A stretch of DNA of 64,000 nucleotides from Acidovorax radicis (lineage in GTDB: Bacteria; Pseudomonadota; Gammaproteobacteria; Burkholderiales; Burkholderiaceae_C). The translations under genes and the position numbers were made by a program. Of this stretch, positions 37,895 through 47,133 are shown in pieces (position 1 is the first letter of the stretch; every line of letters begins with the position of its first letter). The notes below the pieces were generated by a model. The model made no database searches. It was not told where the DNA came from and saw nothing but the letters and a program-made list of their open reading frames with translations. The stretch lies in NCBI RefSeq assembly GCF_020510705.1, contig NZ_CP075184.1, forward strand, positions 3,224,001-3,288,000, read 5' to 3'.

Positions 37895-39007
37895 TCAGGT
37901 CCTTTGTTCCATCGGTTGAATGGCGCGTTGCCACGCCTGCTGCAGCGCTTGTTGCGATGCAGGCGCCAGCACCCCCAGCCGCACATGGCCAGGAAGCCCG
38001 AACGATGCACCATCACGCAGCTTGATACCTTGCGCTCGCACAGCTTGTAGTGCCGACGCCAGCGCTGGCGCCGCAACAGGCGACACCCGCGCCACAAAAT
38101 AATTGGCCAGACTGCCGGGCACTTCATACCACCCCAGCGCTTGGCACAGCGCCTGTTGCATGATCTTCCAGCCGCGCAGCGTCAGCAGGCTGGCCTGCAG
38201 CCACTGCTGCACCGGCGGCTGCACCCAGGCCGTCAGCAGCGCCACGCCATGCGCGCCCAAAGGCCACGACGGCGCCAGGCTCTGCAGCGCGTGAACAAGG
38301 TCCATTGATACCTGTGCTGGCGCAATCGCATAGGCAGCACGGATGCCGGTCAGACCCAACGCCTTGTTGGGTGTCCACAGCTGCCAGGCGGTGTGTGGCA
38401 CCTCGGTGCGAAAGCCGTCAAGGCGCAGCGGCACGTAGGCACAGTCCAGCACGCGCAGCACCTCTTCATCGCGGCCAGTCGTCGCGGCGTGGGGCCGGTC
38501 ATCCTGCGCGCGCCAGTGCTGCAGCGCCGGGTCTGGCAGCCCGAGTGGGCTGGAGGGCTCGCAAGCCCAATGCAGGCGGGCCAGGGGGCGCTCTTCAGCG
38601 CCCGGGATGCCTCGAGCAACCGGCAGGCCCCAGGCCTGCGCGGCGTGCTCATAGTCGCCATAGCTGTGCGCAGGCAAGGCGACGGTGCCCCCCCCGCGCC
38701 GCGCCGCCAGCGCCGTGATGCGGTGAATGAATTCGCTGGCGCTGCCTGCCATCACGATGCGGTGCGCCGCCACGCCATGGAAGGCGCCCAATGCCGCGCG
38801 CAGGTCGGTATAGGCAGGGTCTGGGTAGCGCGTGGCATCGGCCACCTGCACGGCGTGCAGCGCCTGCGGGCACGGACCGCAGGCATTGCTGTTGGTTGAA
38901 AAGTCGTGCAGGGGGACGCCCTCTGCATCAGGCCCGCCATGGGGCGCTGCGCAGAGGCCCGGAGCCTGGCCGCCGCTCTTTGCGCCAGAAAATGCGGCAG
39001 CGCTCAT
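37895..39007 (-). CDS. cobD: threonine-phosphate decarboxylase-like PLP enzyme (CobD/CobC type)
   Basis: PLP-dependent protein that should make (R)-1-amino-2-propanol phosphate for the nucleotide loop. A 370-residue [25 protein letters not shown] fold: DFSTNSNACGP, ATRYPDPAYTDLRAALG, AGSASEFIHR, and the PLP Lys in LWTPNKALGLTGIRAAY. ATG 39007 overlaps the cbiB stop by 4 bases. The name cobC is used for the same gene in Pseudomonas-type nomenclature. Confidence 0.9.
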   Translation of the reverse strand: MSAAAFSGAKSGGQAPGLCAAPHGGPDAEGVPLHDFSTNSNACGPCPQALHAVQVADATRYPDPAYTDLRAALGAFHGVAAHRIVMAGSASEFIHRITALAARRGGGTVALPAHSYGDYEHAAQAWGLPVARGIPGAEERPLARLHWACEPSSPLGLPDPALQHWRAQDDRPHAATTGRDEEVLRVLDCAYVPLRLDGFRTEVPHTAWQLWTPNKALGLTGIRAAYAIAPAQVSMDLVHALQSLAPSWPLGAHGVALLTAWVQPPVQQWLQASLLTLRGWKIMQQALCQALGWYEVPGSLANYFVARVSPVAAPALASALQAVRAQGIKLRDGASFGLPGHVRLGVLAPASQQALQQAWQRAIQPMEQRT

Positions 39008-39993
39008 GCCCACGCCATCACCACCAGCAACTGAATCGCCGCGACCAGCGGCACCAAGGCCAACACCACGCCGTCACCCCGCCGCATGGCACGCCGCGTA
39101 TCCATCGGCCCGGGCTGGCGCGCCCGGCCATTGAGTGCATAGACCCCTGGCTTGCTCAGGCGCACACCGAGCGCCAAAGCCATGGCCGCCATGGGCCAGC
39201 CGCTGTTGGGCGACGGTGTCTTGCAGGCATGACGCGCCAGCCGCCGCCATGTGAGGCCGCGTATGCCCGCAGCCACCAGCAGCCCCGTGATGCGCGCGGG
39301 GGCCCACGACAGCACATCGTCAGCCCGCGCCGCCCATTTGCCCGCCCACTGCCAATAGCGCCCGCCGCGCATGCCGGGGTAACCCCACATGGCGTCGGCG
39401 GTGTTTGCAAACCGGTACAGCGCGGCGCCAGGCAAGCCCAGCAGGGCAAACCAGAACAGTGGGGCCACCACTGAATCGCTGAGGTTCTCGGCCAGCGACT
39501 CGATTGCCGACTCGCGCACTTGCTGGGCGCTCAGTGTGCTCACGTCACGGCTCACCAGCCACGACAGGCGCGTGCGGCCATCGGCCAGCGACTGGCCCAG
39601 CGCCACTTCGACCGCTTGCACCTCGCCACGCAGCATGCGCCAGGCCAGCAGGGGCTTGAGCAGCACCGCCAACACCGCCGCCGCGAGCAGGTCGTGCAAC
39701 GCCAATACCGAGTGCTGCAAGAACGCAGACACTATCAAAACAATAGCTGCTAGCGCACACCACACAAGCGCAGCGAGCCAAAAACACTTCCAATCCTGGG
39801 CCACCGGCGCGGTGGGCGCCAGCCAGTCGCCCGCACGCTGCAACGCCTTGCCCATCCACACCACGGGGTGCCAGACAGCGGGAGGCTCGCCCAGCCACCA
39901 GTCAAGCAACAAGGCCAGCGCAGGCACCCACAGCAGCACGCGCAGGCTGTGCCAGCCCACGTCGGGAACGAGCCACGCCATCAAACCGCCCAT
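39004..39993 (-). CDS. cbiB: adenosylcobinamide-phosphate synthase
   Basis: Inner-membrane enzyme joining cobyric acid with aminopropanol (phosphate). About 329 residues with several hydrophobic segments and the family motifs LLDWWLGEPPAVWHPVVWMG, ESLAENLSDSVVAPLFW, NTADAMWGY and DDVLSWAPARITG. The start is ATG 39993 or, four codons later, 39981. A repeat element lies inside the coding sequence (39734-39790) and encodes part of a hydrophobic stretch. It is separated from DUF1636 by about 119 bases. Confidence 0.93.
   Translation of the reverse strand: MGGLMAWLVPDVGWHSLRVLLWVPALALLLDWWLGEPPAVWHPVVWMGKALQRAGDWLAPTAPVAQDWKCFWLAALVWCALAAIVLIVSAFLQHSVLALHDLLAAAVLAVLLKPLLAWRMLRGEVQAVEVALGQSLADGRTRLSWLVSRDVSTLSAQQVRESAIESLAENLSDSVVAPLFWFALLGLPGAALYRFANTADAMWGYPGMRGGRYWQWAGKWAARADDVLSWAPARITGLLVAAGIRGLTWRRLARHACKTPSPNSGWPMAAMALALGVRLSKPGVYALNGRARQPGPMDTRRAMRRGDGVVLALVPLVAAIQLLVVMAWA
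39734..39790 (+). repeat. palindromic repeat, copy 7, inside cbiB
   Basis: CAATAGCTGCTAGCGC, then CAAGCGCAGCGAGCC and AAAAACACTTC. It is antisense to cbiB and in frame codes for WLAALVWCALAAIVLIV, part of a hydrophobic segment. Confidence 0.7.
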
Positions 39994-40112
39994 GGGGCGT
40001 GCACGCTGAGGTGGTTGGATGCCAGGGGAACCCACATGCGGCAGGGGTTCTGGGAGAGGGGGTTGAAAACCATCCTGGCGAGTGTAAACAGCACCACGGG
40101 CCTGACCACCAC

Positions 40113-40652
40113 CTACGCGGCGAGCGCCTGCAGGAAGGGCGGCAGCTTGGCAAGGATTCCACTGCGCAACTGCGCCGGGCGATCGTTGCGAACCAGTGTT
40201 CCATCCACGGCGCTGGCGTGCAGGGCGGCGCATACCAGCACCTGCTGGGCGGTCTCGGCATCCGGCACCAGATCGCCAAAGAGGTAGGTATGTTTGCCCG
40301 GCGCCTGAAACGCCACGCTGCAAGCCCGCGAGCAGCTGTTCAGGCACGCCACGCCGCGCGCACGCACGCGGTCGAATGCGCCCGTATCGTCCTGCAACTG
40401 GGCAATCTGCACGGCGTCGAACAGCCCGGCACCGGCGGCGGGCTCGTCACGCGATGCACCAGCGGGCCGACAGGTGGTGCAGACGATCACTTCGGTGATC
40501 GCGGACTCACGGGTGATTTCGGATGGGGTCTCGGTCATGGTGCTGGATTCATAACTGGGCGCCACAGCGCACTCGGTCCGGGTCATCCGGCTTTCTTGAG
40601 GAGCAGGCGGCTGTGCCATGGATACCCGTAGCGGCAGCGGCAACGCGCTCAT
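40113..40652 (-). CDS. DUF1636 (ferredoxin-like, 4-Cys) protein of cobalamin loci
   Basis: Family DUF1636 proteins are small thioredoxin-like ferredoxin-fold proteins common in cobalamin clusters; function not established. The core ITEVIVCTTCRPAG and VACLNSCSRACSVAF supplies Cys residues able to bind an Fe-S cluster. The start is uncertain: ATG 40652 makes a TGATG overlap with the cobO stop (179 residues), while ATG 40538 gives a 141-residue protein closer to the domain. I prefer the overlap because the neighbouring genes are coupled the same way. Confidence 0.75.
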   Translation of the reverse strand: MSALPLPLRVSMAQPPAPQESRMTRTECAVAPSYESSTMTETPSEITRESAITEVIVCTTCRPAGASRDEPAAGAGLFDAVQIAQLQDDTGAFDRVRARGVACLNSCSRACSVAFQAPGKHTYLFGDLVPDAETAQQVLVCAALHASAVDGTLVRNDRPAQLRSGILAKLPPFLQALAA

Positions 40653-41221
40653 CAATCTTCAATGCCACGCTGCGCAGGAATGCCCGCCTTGAACGCGTGC
40701 TTGACCATCTGCATCTCGGTCACGGTGTCGGCCAGCTCGATGATCTCGGGCGGGCAGCGGCGGCCGGTGAGGCACACATGCACCTCCTTCGGACGCTCGC
40801 GCAGGGTCTGCAGCACGCCGTCGAGCGGCAGCCAGCCATAGATCAGCGGGTAGGTGATCTCGTCGAGCACCACCAGAAAATACTCGCCCGACAGGATGGC
40901 GGCGCGCGCCTTTTCCCAGCCGTCGCGCGCGAGCTGGGCCGAGTGCTCCAGGTCCTTGCTCTTCCAGCTGAAGCCGTCGCCCAGGCCTTCGATGGGCAGG
41001 CCGATCTGCTCGAACATGCGGTGCTCGCCAAAGCGCGCCGTGGGCACTTTCATGAACTGAAAAATCTTCACGGCCTTGCCCCGGCCATGGGCGCGGAGCG
41101 CCAGGCCAAAGGCGGCCGTGCTTTTGCCCTTGCCGTCGCCGGTGTTGACGATGACAAGGCCCCGGCGTTCGCCCTCGGGCTTTTCGTAGCGTTTTTCGGT
41201 GGGCGGGGTTTCGATCTGCAT
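40652..41221 (-). CDS. cobO: cob(I)yrinic acid a,c-diamide adenosyltransferase
   Basis: CobA/CobO/BtuR-type ATP:corrinoid adenosyltransferase, adding the upper adenosyl ligand in the cytoplasm. A 189-residue protein with P-loop [36 protein letters not shown] and [15 protein letters not shown]. It begins 29 bases after the cobN stop. Confidence 0.95.
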   Translation of the reverse strand: MQIETPPTEKRYEKPEGERRGLVIVNTGDGKGKSTAAFGLALRAHGRGKAVKIFQFMKVPTARFGEHRMFEQIGLPIEGLGDGFSWKSKDLEHSAQLARDGWEKARAAILSGEYFLVVLDEITYPLIYGWLPLDGVLQTLRERPKEVHVCLTGRRCPPEIIELADTVTEMQMVKHAFKAGIPAQRGIED

Positions 41222-41250
41222 GGTGTCGGTTCTTTCAGAGAGACCGGGCA

Positions 41251-44200
41251 TCACACGCCGGCCGGTTGCAACGGGGAAAACAACGAGGACGGACGGCGCG
41301 CCTGCCACGCGGCACCCGCCATCGCCACCAGGGCCATGACCAGCAGGGCCACGATGCCCGCCATGCGCTCCACGGGGCTGGGCTCTTTGACGGCGTCGGG
41401 GGCTTCGCGCTCGGGCTGGCGCTCCAGCAACACGCCCATGGTAGGCACGGCGGGCGCGGAGGGTGGTGCTTCTGCCTGGGCGGGCGGCGCGGGCAGGTCA
41501 GCGGCGGGAGACGCAGGCTGTGGCGCTGCCAGGGCTGGCGACTGCGGCGCGGCAATGGCCATGCCTGCAGGCGGGGTCAGCTCTACGGACTCACCACGAG
41601 CCGCTCGCTCCACCCAGCGGCGCACGCTGGGCAGCTCGGCCGCCAGCGGCGCGGCGCGCGTCAGCTCCTGGTACATCTGCGCGAGCTGTTTTTGCGTGTC
41701 GGCATCGGCCTGCCAGTAGCCCTGGCGCTGCGCCTGCACCAGGCGCTCCAGCGACTGGGCATAGGCCTGCGGATGCTCTTTGAGCCACTCGGGCAGGCCC
41801 AGCTGGTGCTTGTCGCGCACCAGCACGTCATAAAAGCTTTGCCAATGGTCGCTGCGCACCGTGTCGGGCGCGACGGCCTGCCAGCCCCAGGCGAACTGCA
41901 CGGCCTTGAGCACCTGCAGCGTGCCCGAATAGCCCTCGGCCTTCTGCGCCTGGAGCCAGCCCGGGTGCAGGTAGCGCGACTGCATCTCCAGCGCAATGGC
42001 GCGCTGCGCGGTCTCGGTGGTGGGCTCGCCTGCATCCTGCAGCTGGGCCACATGCAGCTCCAGCCCCTGCGCTCGCCCGGCCACCCGGGCTGCAGCCGAC
42101 AGGCCGCCCAGGTACTGGAACGGGTCGTCCGAGCTGACCATGGCATACAGGTGCGAGCTGCGCGACAGGATGGCGGCATCGGTGCGGCGCAGGTGGGCAC
42201 CCAATGCCTGGGCCGCCACACCGCCCGCCACGCCGGTCACCGGTTCGCCCTCCAGATAAGGCTGGCTCATGCGTTCGAGGAACATCTGGCCCAGGCGCGC
42301 ATCGTTGGTTTGCAGGCCGTCGCTCTGCACCGCGTCGGACAGGCCGGTGCCGTAGTCGCCCACCGCGTTGCCGAACGCGCGCACGCGTGCCAGCTGCTCG
42401 GCCTGTGCGCGGGGCACGCCCTGCTTGCGCAGCTCCTGGTCGATCTGCGCTGTGTTGCGTGCGATCACATTGCCGGGCTCGGCCGTGGCGGCCTGGGCCA
42501 CGGAGCGGTCGAGCAGCGCCATGAGCGCGGGGAACTGGTCGCGGTACGAGCCGGTGATGCTCATGAGCACATCGACGCGCGGGCGTTTGAGCTCGTCGGC
42601 GGCAATGGTCTCCACGCGCACCGGGCGGCCCGCGTCGTCCCACACCGGGCGCATACCCAGCGCCACCAGCGCCTGGGCTTCCATGATGCCCTGGTGGCGC
42701 AGCGTTTCGCCCGCCCACAGCGACAGCGCCATGCGCTCTGGCGCCTGGCCGCCGTGGCGCGCCTGGTAGTCCTTGAACCAGTCGTTGAACAGCGTCTGCG
42801 CCACGGCATAGGCCTGGCGCGTGGGCAGGCGGCTCGGGTCCAGCCCCGTGAGGTTGCGGCCCGTGGGCAGGCTGTCGGGGTTGCGGATGGGGTCGCCACC
42901 GTAGGCGGCAGGCAGGTAGCGGCCTTCCAGCGCGGCCAGAAGGCCGGGCATTTCGCCTTCGGTGGCCAGCAGGCGCTCCAGTTCTTGCGCGCGTTGGGCA
43001 AGCTGCTGCAGCGCGGGCGTGTCGATGGGCTTGCGCGCGGCGCGGTTGGGCACGTGGTCTTCGGCGCGCACCAAGCCGTCCTGCGCGGGCTGCGCGTCGG
43101 GCAGCGCGGGGCGCAGGTCCAGCACGCTTGCGGCCTCGGCGTCCTTCAAGGCCACTTCCAGCCAGCGCGCGGGGCGCGCAGCCAGTACGGCGTCGTGTTT
43201 GATGAGAAAGGCTTCGTCGATGTCTTCGCCCAGCGCCTCGATCAGCGCTTTGCGCAGCGCCTGCAGCATGGTTTCGCGCCGCTGCTCGGGCGCGGGCACG
43301 CGGCCGAACACAGCCAGGCCCTTGGGCTGCGAGCTTTGCGCGAGCTGGTCCAGGTAGGGGTGCAGGATTTCAAGAAAGCCGCTGAAGTCGGCCGCGATGC
43401 GCTCGGCGCTCCAGCCCAGGTCGCGGTGCAACTGGTGCTCTACAAACTGCGCGACCAGCTGCTTTTCGAGCGCGCGGCGCGTGGGGCCTTCGTCCACGGT
43501 TTCCCACTCGTGCATCACCTCGTGCATGTGGGCCATGCGCGCCTCGAAGCCCGCCGGGGCGAACACGGGCGTGCGGTGGCTCACCAGCACGGCGCGGCCC
43601 CGGCGCTTGGCCGTGAGGGCCTCACCCAGGTTGTCCACGATGTAAGGGTAGACCACGGGCAGGTCGCCCAGCGGCAGCAGCGCGTCGTCGTGCACATCCA
43701 GCGCGCGGGCCTTGCCGCCCGCCCACTCCTGCGTGCCGTGGGTGCCGAAGTGGATGAGGGCATCGGCCTCCCGCTGCGCCCACAGGTACACCGCCAGGTA
43801 GTGGTGCGAGAGCGGCGCCTTGCTCTTGTGCATGAAGGGGTTCTGGCCCAGGCGCAGGGTTTCCTCGCGCGGGGGCTGGGGCAGCACGGCCAGATGGCCC
43901 ACCTGCAGGCGCGGGATGGCGAATACCTTTTCGCCCTGCCAATCGACCACGTAACGGCTCTTTTCGGGTGGGCCCCAGTGCGCGTTCATGCGATCGCGCA
44001 CGGCCTTTGGCAACGTGGCCAGGTGCTGCTCATAGCGCGCCAGCGGCAGCGCGGCGGCCTGGCCCGACTCCAACAGTTTGCGCACGTCGGCGCCGGGGTA
44101 ATAGGCAGCCAGCAGCGGCTTGAGCCCATCGATCCAGCCCTGCTCGGGCACGCGCTCGGTGCGGTAACCCGCCTGGGCCAGGCCGGCCGACACCTGCTCC

Positions 44201-45471
44201 AGACTGCGCGGCACGTTGAGGAACGATGCGCCAAAGTTGGTGCCGCCCGGCGGGTAGTTGTAGACCATGGCCACCAGGCGCTTGTTGGCGGCAGGTTGGG
44301 TCTGCAGCGCAATCAGGCGCCGCGCCTTGGCGGCCACGGCCAGGGCCTGGCGCTCGATGAGGCGAAAGTCTTGCCCCTCGGCACCATGGGCTGCCACCAG
44401 CATCGAGTCGATGGCCCCCGCCGCCTCGGGCTGCGCTAGGTAGAACGGCACATCGGACAGCGACAGCCCCGTGTCGCTGGCCTCCCATGCAGCGACATCG
44501 CCCGCACGGTAGGGCTGCGTGGCCAGCAGCGGAGCGCCCCAGCGCAACAACAGCGGCTGCAACGCAGCGGCCTGCGGCACCAGTTGGTGCAGCACCAGCG
44601 CAGAGGCATGCAGACGACCGGGGTCGGTGCCGCTTTCGGGGGGGAGCTCCAGCACCTCGGCCAGCGTCTGCGCCGTGACCTGCTGACCAAAGGCCGCATA
44701 GGCAAACAGGCCCTGCGCGCGGAAGGTGCGCAGCCAGGCATCGAGCCATTCCGTGCTGCCATCAACAAAATGGTGGCGGTGCACCAGCACGGCCACCGCT
44801 GGCAGGCTGCGCAGCGCGGGCTGGCCCTGGCGCCATGCCTCCAGCGCGGCGGCGTTGGGAAGCAGGCGGGGCGCGTCGGGGTGGTAGATGCCACGGGTGG
44901 GCAGGATGTCGGGCGCGGGCAAGGTCGGCATCGCAACACCCGCCACCGTGGCGCGCGCCAGGGCGATGGCGCTGTGCAGGTTGCGCGGGCCACCAGCCTG
45001 CAGGTAGGCCACCATGCGGGCGGGGGCATCCAGCGCAGACAGGTCAACAGCGGGCGTGCCCGCAGGCACCCAGACCACGCGGCCCGGGGCGCGCGCGGCG
45101 CGGGCATCGAGCTGCGGCCCCGCCATACGGCGCAAGCGCGCCTCTACGCTGGCATGCGGTGCATCCACCCACACCATGGCAGCACCTGCCAGTGCGCGCT
45201 CCAGCTTCTGGGCCTGGGCCTCGTCCAGTACCGCTGGTCCGGCCAGCGGGTAGTCGATGTGCACAAAGCCCACGCCCGCCTCGGAGGCCAGGCGCTGCAC
45301 CATGGCCGTGCGCGGGGCGGTGGTGATGTCGGAGGTCAGCCACAGCAGCACAGGCGTGGCCTTGTTGGCGCCCTCGTCTGCGCCCTGGGCCTTGTCCGCC
45401 TGTAGGGCATGCGCCAGCGGCGCAGCCAGCAGCAGGCACCGCAGTGCCACGCGCAGGATCAGCACCGTCAT
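41251..45471 (-). CDS. cobN: CobN-like chelatase with signal peptide and membrane anchor
   Basis: A 1406-residue CobN/ChlH-family large chelatase subunit ([50 protein letters not shown]). Unlike cytoplasmic CobN it opens with a signal-peptide-like stretch (residues 1-22, ending AHALQ) and ends with an ~70-residue Pro/Ala-rich linker, a single hydrophobic helix ([18 protein letters not shown]) and a short basic tail. I infer a periplasmic catalytic domain anchored in the inner membrane. No CobS/CobT or ChlI/ChlD partners are in the window; instead its ATG overlaps the stop of the ExbD-like DUF2149 gene, itself chained to an ExbB-like gene. It may insert or remove metal in corrinoids or other tetrapyrroles; standard cobaltochelatase is the alternative. 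Confidence 0.9.
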   Translation of the reverse strand: MTVLILRVALRCLLLAAPLAHALQADKAQGADEGANKATPVLLWLTSDITTAPRTAMVQRLASEAGVGFVHIDYPLAGPAVLDEAQAQKLERALAGAAMVWVDAPHASVEARLRRMAGPQLDARAARAPGRVVWVPAGTPAVDLSALDAPARMVAYLQAGGPRNLHSAIALARATVAGVAMPTLPAPDILPTRGIYHPDAPRLLPNAAALEAWRQGQPALRSLPAVAVLVHRHHFVDGSTEWLDAWLRTFRAQGLFAYAAFGQQVTAQTLAEVLELPPESGTDPGRLHASALVLHQLVPQAAALQPLLLRWGAPLLATQPYRAGDVAAWEASDTGLSLSDVPFYLAQPEAAGAIDSMLVAAHGAEGQDFRLIERQALAVAAKARRLIALQTQPAANKRLVAMVYNYPPGGTNFGASFLNVPRSLEQVSAGLAQAGYRTERVPEQGWIDGLKPLLAAYYPGADVRKLLESGQAAALPLARYEQHLATLPKAVRDRMNAHWGPPEKSRYVVDWQGEKVFAIPRLQVGHLAVLPQPPREETLRLGQNPFMHKSKAPLSHHYLAVYLWAQREADALIHFGTHGTQEWAGGKARALDVHDDALLPLGDLPVVYPYIVDNLGEALTAKRRGRAVLVSHRTPVFAPAGFEARMAHMHEVMHEWETVDEGPTRRALEKQLVAQFVEHQLHRDLGWSAERIAADFSGFLEILHPYLDQLAQSSQPKGLAVFGRVPAPEQRRETMLQALRKALIEALGEDIDEAFLIKHDAVLAARPARWLEVALKDAEAASVLDLRPALPDAQPAQDGLVRAEDHVPNRAARKPIDTPALQQLAQRAQELERLLATEGEMPGLLAALEGRYLPAAYGGDPIRNPDSLPTGRNLTGLDPSRLPTRQAYAVAQTLFNDWFKDYQARHGGQAPERMALSLWAGETLRHQGIMEAQALVALGMRPVWDDAGRPVRVETIAADELKRPRVDVLMSITGSYRDQFPALMALLDRSVAQAATAEPGNVIARNTAQIDQELRKQGVPRAQAEQLARVRAFGNAVGDYGTGLSDAVQSDGLQTNDARLGQMFLERMSQPYLEGEPVTGVAGGVAAQALGAHLRRTDAAILSRSSHLYAMVSSDDPFQYLGGLSAAARVAGRAQGLELHVAQLQDAGEPTTETAQRAIALEMQSRYLHPGWLQAQKAEGYSGTLQVLKAVQFAWGWQAVAPDTVRSDHWQSFYDVLVRDKHQLGLPEWLKEHPQAYAQSLERLVQAQRQGYWQADADTQKQLAQMYQELTRAAPLAAELPSVRRWVERAARGESVELTPPAGMAIAAPQSPALAAPQPASPAADLPAPPAQAEAPPSAPAVPTMGVLLERQPEREAPDAVKEPSPVERMAGIVALLVMALVAMAGAAWQARRPSSLFSPLQPAGV

Positions 45472-45854
45472 GGCTTGGCGGGGACCGGCGTGGCTGCGCC
45501 ACCCGCGCCACCGGCCGAAGCACCGGCGGGGGCAGCGCCCGTTTCAGGGATGTAGACGATGTTGCCGTCTTCGAGCTGGTAGGCCACGCCCGCACGCACG
45601 CCCTGCCCTTGCGCTGCGCTGCCAGCGCCCTTGAAGCGCACTTCCTTGCCTTGCTCGCGCACCACCACTTCCATGTCGGGCTGGCCGGGGTTGCGGATGA
45701 TGGTGACGCTCTCGTTGGCGCTGGTCTGGGTCTGCACGGCCACGGCCGTGAGCAGCGCCACCACCAGCACCAGGAACACGTCCACCAGGTTCACGGCGGA
45801 CAGCATCGGGTCGTCGTCGTCCTCGGCCAGCACGTTCAGGTGACGCAAGCTCAT
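45468..45854 (-). CDS. DUF2149, ExbD/TolR-like protein
   Basis: A 128-residue protein with a short acidic cytoplasmic N-terminus (EDDDD), one membrane helix (residues ~20-40, VNLVDVFLVLVVALLTAV) and a periplasmic domain ending in a Gly/Ala/Pro-rich tail. An Asp inside the helix falls at residue 25, the same number as the proton-carrying Asp25 of ExbD, and topology matches ExbD/TolR. Its ATG overlaps the ExbB-like stop and its stop overlaps the cobN start, both as ATGA, so the three proteins are likely made in concert. Confidence 0.85.
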   Translation of the reverse strand: MSLRHLNVLAEDDDDPMLSAVNLVDVFLVLVVALLTAVAVQTQTSANESVTIIRNPGQPDMEVVVREQGKEVRFKGAGSAAQGQGVRAGVAYQLEDGNIVYIPETGAAPAGASAGGAGGAATPVPAKP

Positions 45855-46318
45855 TGCGCTACCCCGCGCTCCTTGCGCACCACCAGCAGCTCGGCCAGCA
45901 GCCAGCGGCGGCGCACCGAGTACACCACCAAGCCCACCGACGCGGCGGCCAGCGCCAGCACCACACCCGCAAAGGCCCCGCTGAACACGGCCAGCGCCTG
46001 CTGGCCGTTGCCCGCCGCCACGCTCTGCAGCGCAGGGCCGAGCGGGATCATGGTGGCGATCAGCCCCAGCATGGGCGACAGGCGGCTGAGCAGGCGCACG
46101 GGCTCCACCTGGCGCACCAGTTGCAGCTCCAGTTCTTCCATCGACAAGCCAGGCTCCACGCGCAGCGAGCGGTATTGCGGCTGGCGCCAGCGCTGCCAGG
46201 CCTCCATGAGCGTGGCGCCACCCATCCACAGCGCGTAGACAAACGCCAGCCCCACCAGCACCAGCACGGGCCACAGCAATGACTGCGCGACCTGCGAAAA
46301 ACCCGATTCGATGTTCAT
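45851..46318 (-). CDS. MotA/TolQ/ExbB-type proton channel protein
   Basis: A 155-residue inner-membrane protein with three hydrophobic segments: LLWPVLVLVGLAFVYALWM, RLSPMLGLIATMIPLGPAL and FAGVVLALAAASVGLVVYSV. The second and third match the ExbB/TolQ channel core. It is smaller than ExbB (~240) and lacks a long cytoplasmic domain. ATG 46318 overlaps the btuD stop. With DUF2149 it would form a proton-driven motor, whose most likely client is the adjacent membrane-anchored CobN homologue (inference). Confidence 0.87.
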   Translation of the reverse strand: MNIESGFSQVAQSLLWPVLVLVGLAFVYALWMGGATLMEAWQRWRQPQYRSLRVEPGLSMEELELQLVRQVEPVRLLSRLSPMLGLIATMIPLGPALQSVAAGNGQQALAVFSGAFAGVVLALAAASVGLVVYSVRRRWLLAELLVVRKERGVAQ

Positions 46319-47133
46319 GCGTGCACTCCCTGAGATTCCTGGTGGTTGTTCTTGCGCCGCAGCGATGGCAGCGCCATCCACATGCCATCCAGATGCCGCA
46401 CGTGGATGCGGTGGTCAAACACGCTCTCCAGCGCCGCGTGCGTGGCGGGTGCATCGCAGGCGCCCTGGTGCAGCACGTGGCCATGTGCCATCACCACCAT
46501 GTCGTCGGACTGCAGTGCCAGCGACACCTCGTGCAGCACGCTGACCACCGTGCCCCCCGCATCGACCAGTGCACGCATGGTGTGCAGCCAGTCGGTCTGG
46601 TGCGGCGGGTCGAGGTTGGCCAGGGGCTCGTCCATCAGCAGCACCTGCGCCTGCACGGCCAGAGCGCGGGCCAGCAGCACGCGCTGGCGTTCGCCGCCCG
46701 ACAGCTGCGACAGCGGGCGGTGGCGCCAGTCCCAGGCCTGCGTAGTGCGCAGCGCCTGCTCCACCGCTGCGTGGTCGGCCGCACCTGGCGGCGCCAGCCA
46801 GGCCTGGTGCGGCAGGCGGCCCAGCATGGCCACGTCATAACTGGTCAGGTCGTCGGCCGAGCCTTCGTTCTGGCCCAGCCAGGCGAGCTGGCGGGCGCGT
46901 TCGCGTGCGGGGATCTGCAGGAGCGGGCGGCCCAGCAACAACACCTCGCCCTGCACGGCTGCGCGCGGCAGCAGGCCCGCCAACACCTTGAGAAGCGTGG
47001 ACTTGCCCGCACCGTTGGGGCCGACGATGCTGGTCCAGCGCCCGGCGGGCAATTGCAGGTCGATGCCCTGCAATATCGAGCGATTCCCGATGCTGGCGCT
47101 TATTCCATTTGCACTGATAGCTATTGATTTCAT
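46315..47133 (-). CDS. btuD: cobalamin ABC transporter ATP-binding protein
   Basis: A 272-residue ABC ATPase of the FecE/BtuD type: Walker A GPNGAGKST (residues 38-46), Q-loop LGQNEG, signature LSGGERQRV, Walker B VLLMDEPLANLDP and switch His in LHEVSL. It pairs with btuC (ATGA overlap) and btuF. Its first 14 codons fall in a copy of the palindromic repeat, so the N-terminus MKSIAISANG may be repeat-derived. Confidence 0.92.
   Translation of the reverse strand: MKSIAISANGISASIGNRSILQGIDLQLPAGRWTSIVGPNGAGKSTLLKVLAGLLPRAAVQGEVLLLGRPLLQIPARERARQLAWLGQNEGSADDLTSYDVAMLGRLPHQAWLAPPGAADHAAVEQALRTTQAWDWRHRPLSQLSGGERQRVLLARALAVQAQVLLMDEPLANLDPPHQTDWLHTMRALVDAGGTVVSVLHEVSLALQSDDMVVMAHGHVLHQGACDAPATHAALESVFDHRIHVRHLDGMWMALPSLRRKNNHQESQGVHA
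47092..47130 (-). repeat. palindromic repeat, copy 8, inside the start of btuD
   Basis: On the minus strand TCAATAGCTATCAGTGC then AATGGAATAAGCGCCAGC, a diverged copy of the repeat. It begins with codon 2 of btuD. Confidence 0.6.

Noticed and set aside
41266..44439. A 1057-residue plus-strand frame opposite cobN
   Set aside because: It mirrors cobN codons in high-GC DNA, is rich in His, Arg, Gln and Gly, and shows no domain.
41251..45471. Plain cytoplasmic cobaltochelatase reading of CobN
   Set aside because: Kept only as an alternative: the signal peptide, C-terminal anchor, missing CobS/CobT and chained ExbB/ExbD-like genes argue against it.
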